Below, one piece after another: positions 12,719 through 13,265 of a stretch of DNA of 13,265 nt. The position numbers and the translations under genes were made by a program. The stretch covers positions 1 through 13,265 of the forward strand of contig URLT01000050.1 in NCBI GenBank assembly GCA_900548795.1. The letters are read 5' to 3'. Origin of the DNA: an uncultured Eubacteriales bacterium (GTDB lineage: Bacteria; Bacillota; Clostridia; Oscillospirales; Oscillospiraceae). Each line of letters begins with the position of its first letter. The stretch's first letter is position 1. The notes beneath the pieces are model-generated. The model saw nothing but the letters and a program-made list of their open reading frames with translations. It had not been told where the DNA came from and made no database searches.

Positions 12719-12820
12719 TCAGCGAGGGATTTTGTTCCAAGTTGAGGTTTGGAAATCGCAGGAATCCTTTTCGTATTTCAAGATTTTCAAACCGATAAGT
12801 TGGGGCGAAAGACCCGCTGA
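12719..12820. repeat. Long imperfect inverted repeat between mscL and the riboswitch
   Basis: GGTTTGGAAATC (12746-12757) pairs with GATTTTCAAACC (12782-12793), 12 pairs with one G-T, around a 24-base loop. Outside this TCAGCG (12719-12724) matches CGCTGA (12815-12820), with further interrupted pairing between. The whole could fold as a cruciform or RNA hairpin of about 100 bases. It resembles a small intergenic repeat element or a structured 3' region. No ORF in it is credible. Confidence 0.7.
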
Positions 12821-12850
12821 GCGCCGCAGCCGATTGATTCAGAGCTTCCC

Positions 12851-12879
12851 TTGCTTTTTTGCGCGGAATTTGCTACAAT
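12851..12879 (+). promoter_or_regulatory. Sigma-A-type promoter of the cobalamin riboswitch transcript
   Basis: TTGCTT (12851-12856) and TACAAT (12874-12879) are separated by 17 bases. The predicted start near 12886 falls at the first paired bases of the riboswitch P1 stem. Confidence 0.75.
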
Positions 12880-12884
12880 TGGCC

Positions 12885-13090
12885 TCGTCGGGTCGGGTTT
12901 GACGCCGCACGAACCGTGCGGCATTCGGAAACAGGTGCAAAGCCTGTGCGGGACCACCGCCGTAAACGGAACCGCCGCATCTGCGGCAAAGCGAATCGGC
13001 CGACGTCCGCCGCAGGACGCCGCAGCCATTGGGGCGCAAGCCCTGAGAAGGCGCCGCTCCGCCTCCGTGAGCCGGAAGACGGCCCAACGA
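12885..13090 (+). ncRNA. Cobalamin (B12) riboswitch aptamer
   Basis: The core ACAGGTGCAAAGCCTGTGCG (12931-12950) continues as GGACCACCGCCGTAA, matching the conserved GGTGcAAaxCCGGxGCGGxCCCGCCACTGTAA block. The 3' B12-box counterpart GAGCCGGAAGACGGCC is at 13069-13084, where many riboswitches read GAGTCAGGAGACCTGCC. TCGTCGGG (12885-12892) can pair with CCCAACGA (13083-13090) as P1, and GCCGCAC/GTGCGGC (12904-12922) forms a clean side hairpin. The length of about 205 bases is normal. It should lower expression of the downstream lipoprotein gene when adenosylcobalamin or a related corrinoid is plentiful. Confidence 0.9.
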
Positions 13091-13134
13091 ACGAAGCTGC
13101 CGTGTATCCGGCCGGCATTTTTGCCGCTTCGTTC
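13089..13134 (+). promoter_or_regulatory. Expression platform of the cobalamin riboswitch (terminator-like hairpins)
   Basis: GAACGAAGC (13089-13097) pairs perfectly with GCTTCGTTC (13126-13134). Nested inside, TGCCG (13098-13102) pairs with CGGCA (13113-13117), followed by TTTTT (13118-13122). The inner hairpin plus U-run can act as an intrinsic terminator. The outer arm overlaps the 3' strand of P1 by two bases, so ligand-dependent switching is plausible. The downstream ribosome site is free, which favours transcriptional over translational control. Confidence 0.7.
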
Positions 13135-13169
13135 CCCCGGCGAAAATTTATCATAAGGAGAAGGATACC

Positions 13170-13265
13170 ATGAAGCAACATTTTTCGCGTTCCCTGATCT
13201 GTCTCATCCTTGTGCTCCTGCTTGCGGCGGCAGGATTGCAGGGCTGCGCCCCCAAAGCCCCGGAG
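13170..13265 (+). CDS. Lipoprotein, N-terminus only (probable corrinoid-related surface or binding protein)
   Basis: Only the first 32 codons are in the window. They encode a basic start (MKQHFSRS), a hydrophobic core (about 9-22) and a lipobox LQGC with Cys26, followed by APKAPE. This is a classical signal peptidase II lipoprotein leader, so the mature protein should be lipid-anchored to the outer face of the membrane. AAGGAG lies 9 bases before ATG 13170. The cobalamin riboswitch directly upstream suggests a role in corrinoid or metal uptake, for example the substrate-binding subunit of an ABC transporter, or a cobalamin-binding surface protein. The visible residues do not identify the domain. 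The frame stays open to the window edge. Confidence 0.85.
   Translation, partial: MKQHFSRSLICLILVLLLAAAGLQGCAPKAPE

Noticed and set aside
11961..12840. Exact 13-bp repeat AGCCGATTGATTC at 11961-11973 and 12828-12840, near two promoters
   Set aside because: One or more 13-bp matches are expected by chance in a 13-kb window, and the two sites lie at different positions relative to their promoters.

Overview
This GC-rich window looks like a chromosomal segment of a Clostridia-class Firmicute, most likely an Oscillospiraceae/Ruminococcaceae-type gut anaerobe. The reasons are the recJ-rel-dtd-metallo-hydrolase order, a bifunctional RFKD-type (p)ppGpp enzyme, DapH-type lysine synthesis, Firmicute-style Shine-Dalgarno and sigma-A promoter sequences, and the high GC content. 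The assignment is inferred from family resemblance, not from a marker gene.

Layout. (1) 1-5217, minus strand: a tight operon recJ > rel > dtd > MBL-fold hydrolase (cut by the window edge), with stops and starts overlapping or a few bases apart. A TTGTAC-N17-TATAAT promoter in front of recJ lies on top of a hairpin. (2) 5350-5857, plus strand: a small two-helix membrane protein with a zinc ribbon, its own promoter and a bidirectional terminator. (3) 5870-7048, minus strand: a three-gene phage-type lysis cassette (XhlA-like membrane protein, small holin-like protein, Amidase_3 endolysin) with no other phage genes in view. (4) 7049-7988: about 940 bp without a credible gene, filled with repeats: a 24-28 bp dyad array, a 73-bp direct duplication carrying a CATTGCGAGG-type interspersed element, an inverted partial copy, an orphan plus-strand terminator and an 18-bp GC-rich tandem repeat. 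(5) 7989-11984, minus strand: minD-like > mgsA-like > dapH > uppP > vanY-like, driven by TTGAAA-N17-TATAAT, with a hairpin between uppP and vanY. (6) 12091-12613, plus strand: mscL from a divergent promoter. (7) 12719-12820: a long imperfect inverted repeat. (8) 12851-13265, plus strand: promoter, cobalamin riboswitch, expression-platform hairpin and the first 32 codons of a lipoprotein.

Function. Region 1 combines DNA repair, the stringent response and removal of D-amino acids from mischarged tRNA. Region 5 groups the lysine/meso-diaminopimelate precursor step (DapH), undecaprenyl carrier recycling (UppP), peptide-stem trimming (VanY-like) and a MinD-family ATPase, so it reads as an envelope and division cluster. 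Its methylglyoxal synthase homologue lacks several residues considered catalytic in the E. coli enzyme. The points most worth checking are this altered MgsA, the isolated lysis cassette, the dyad-repeat region and the promoter-hairpin overlap at recJ.
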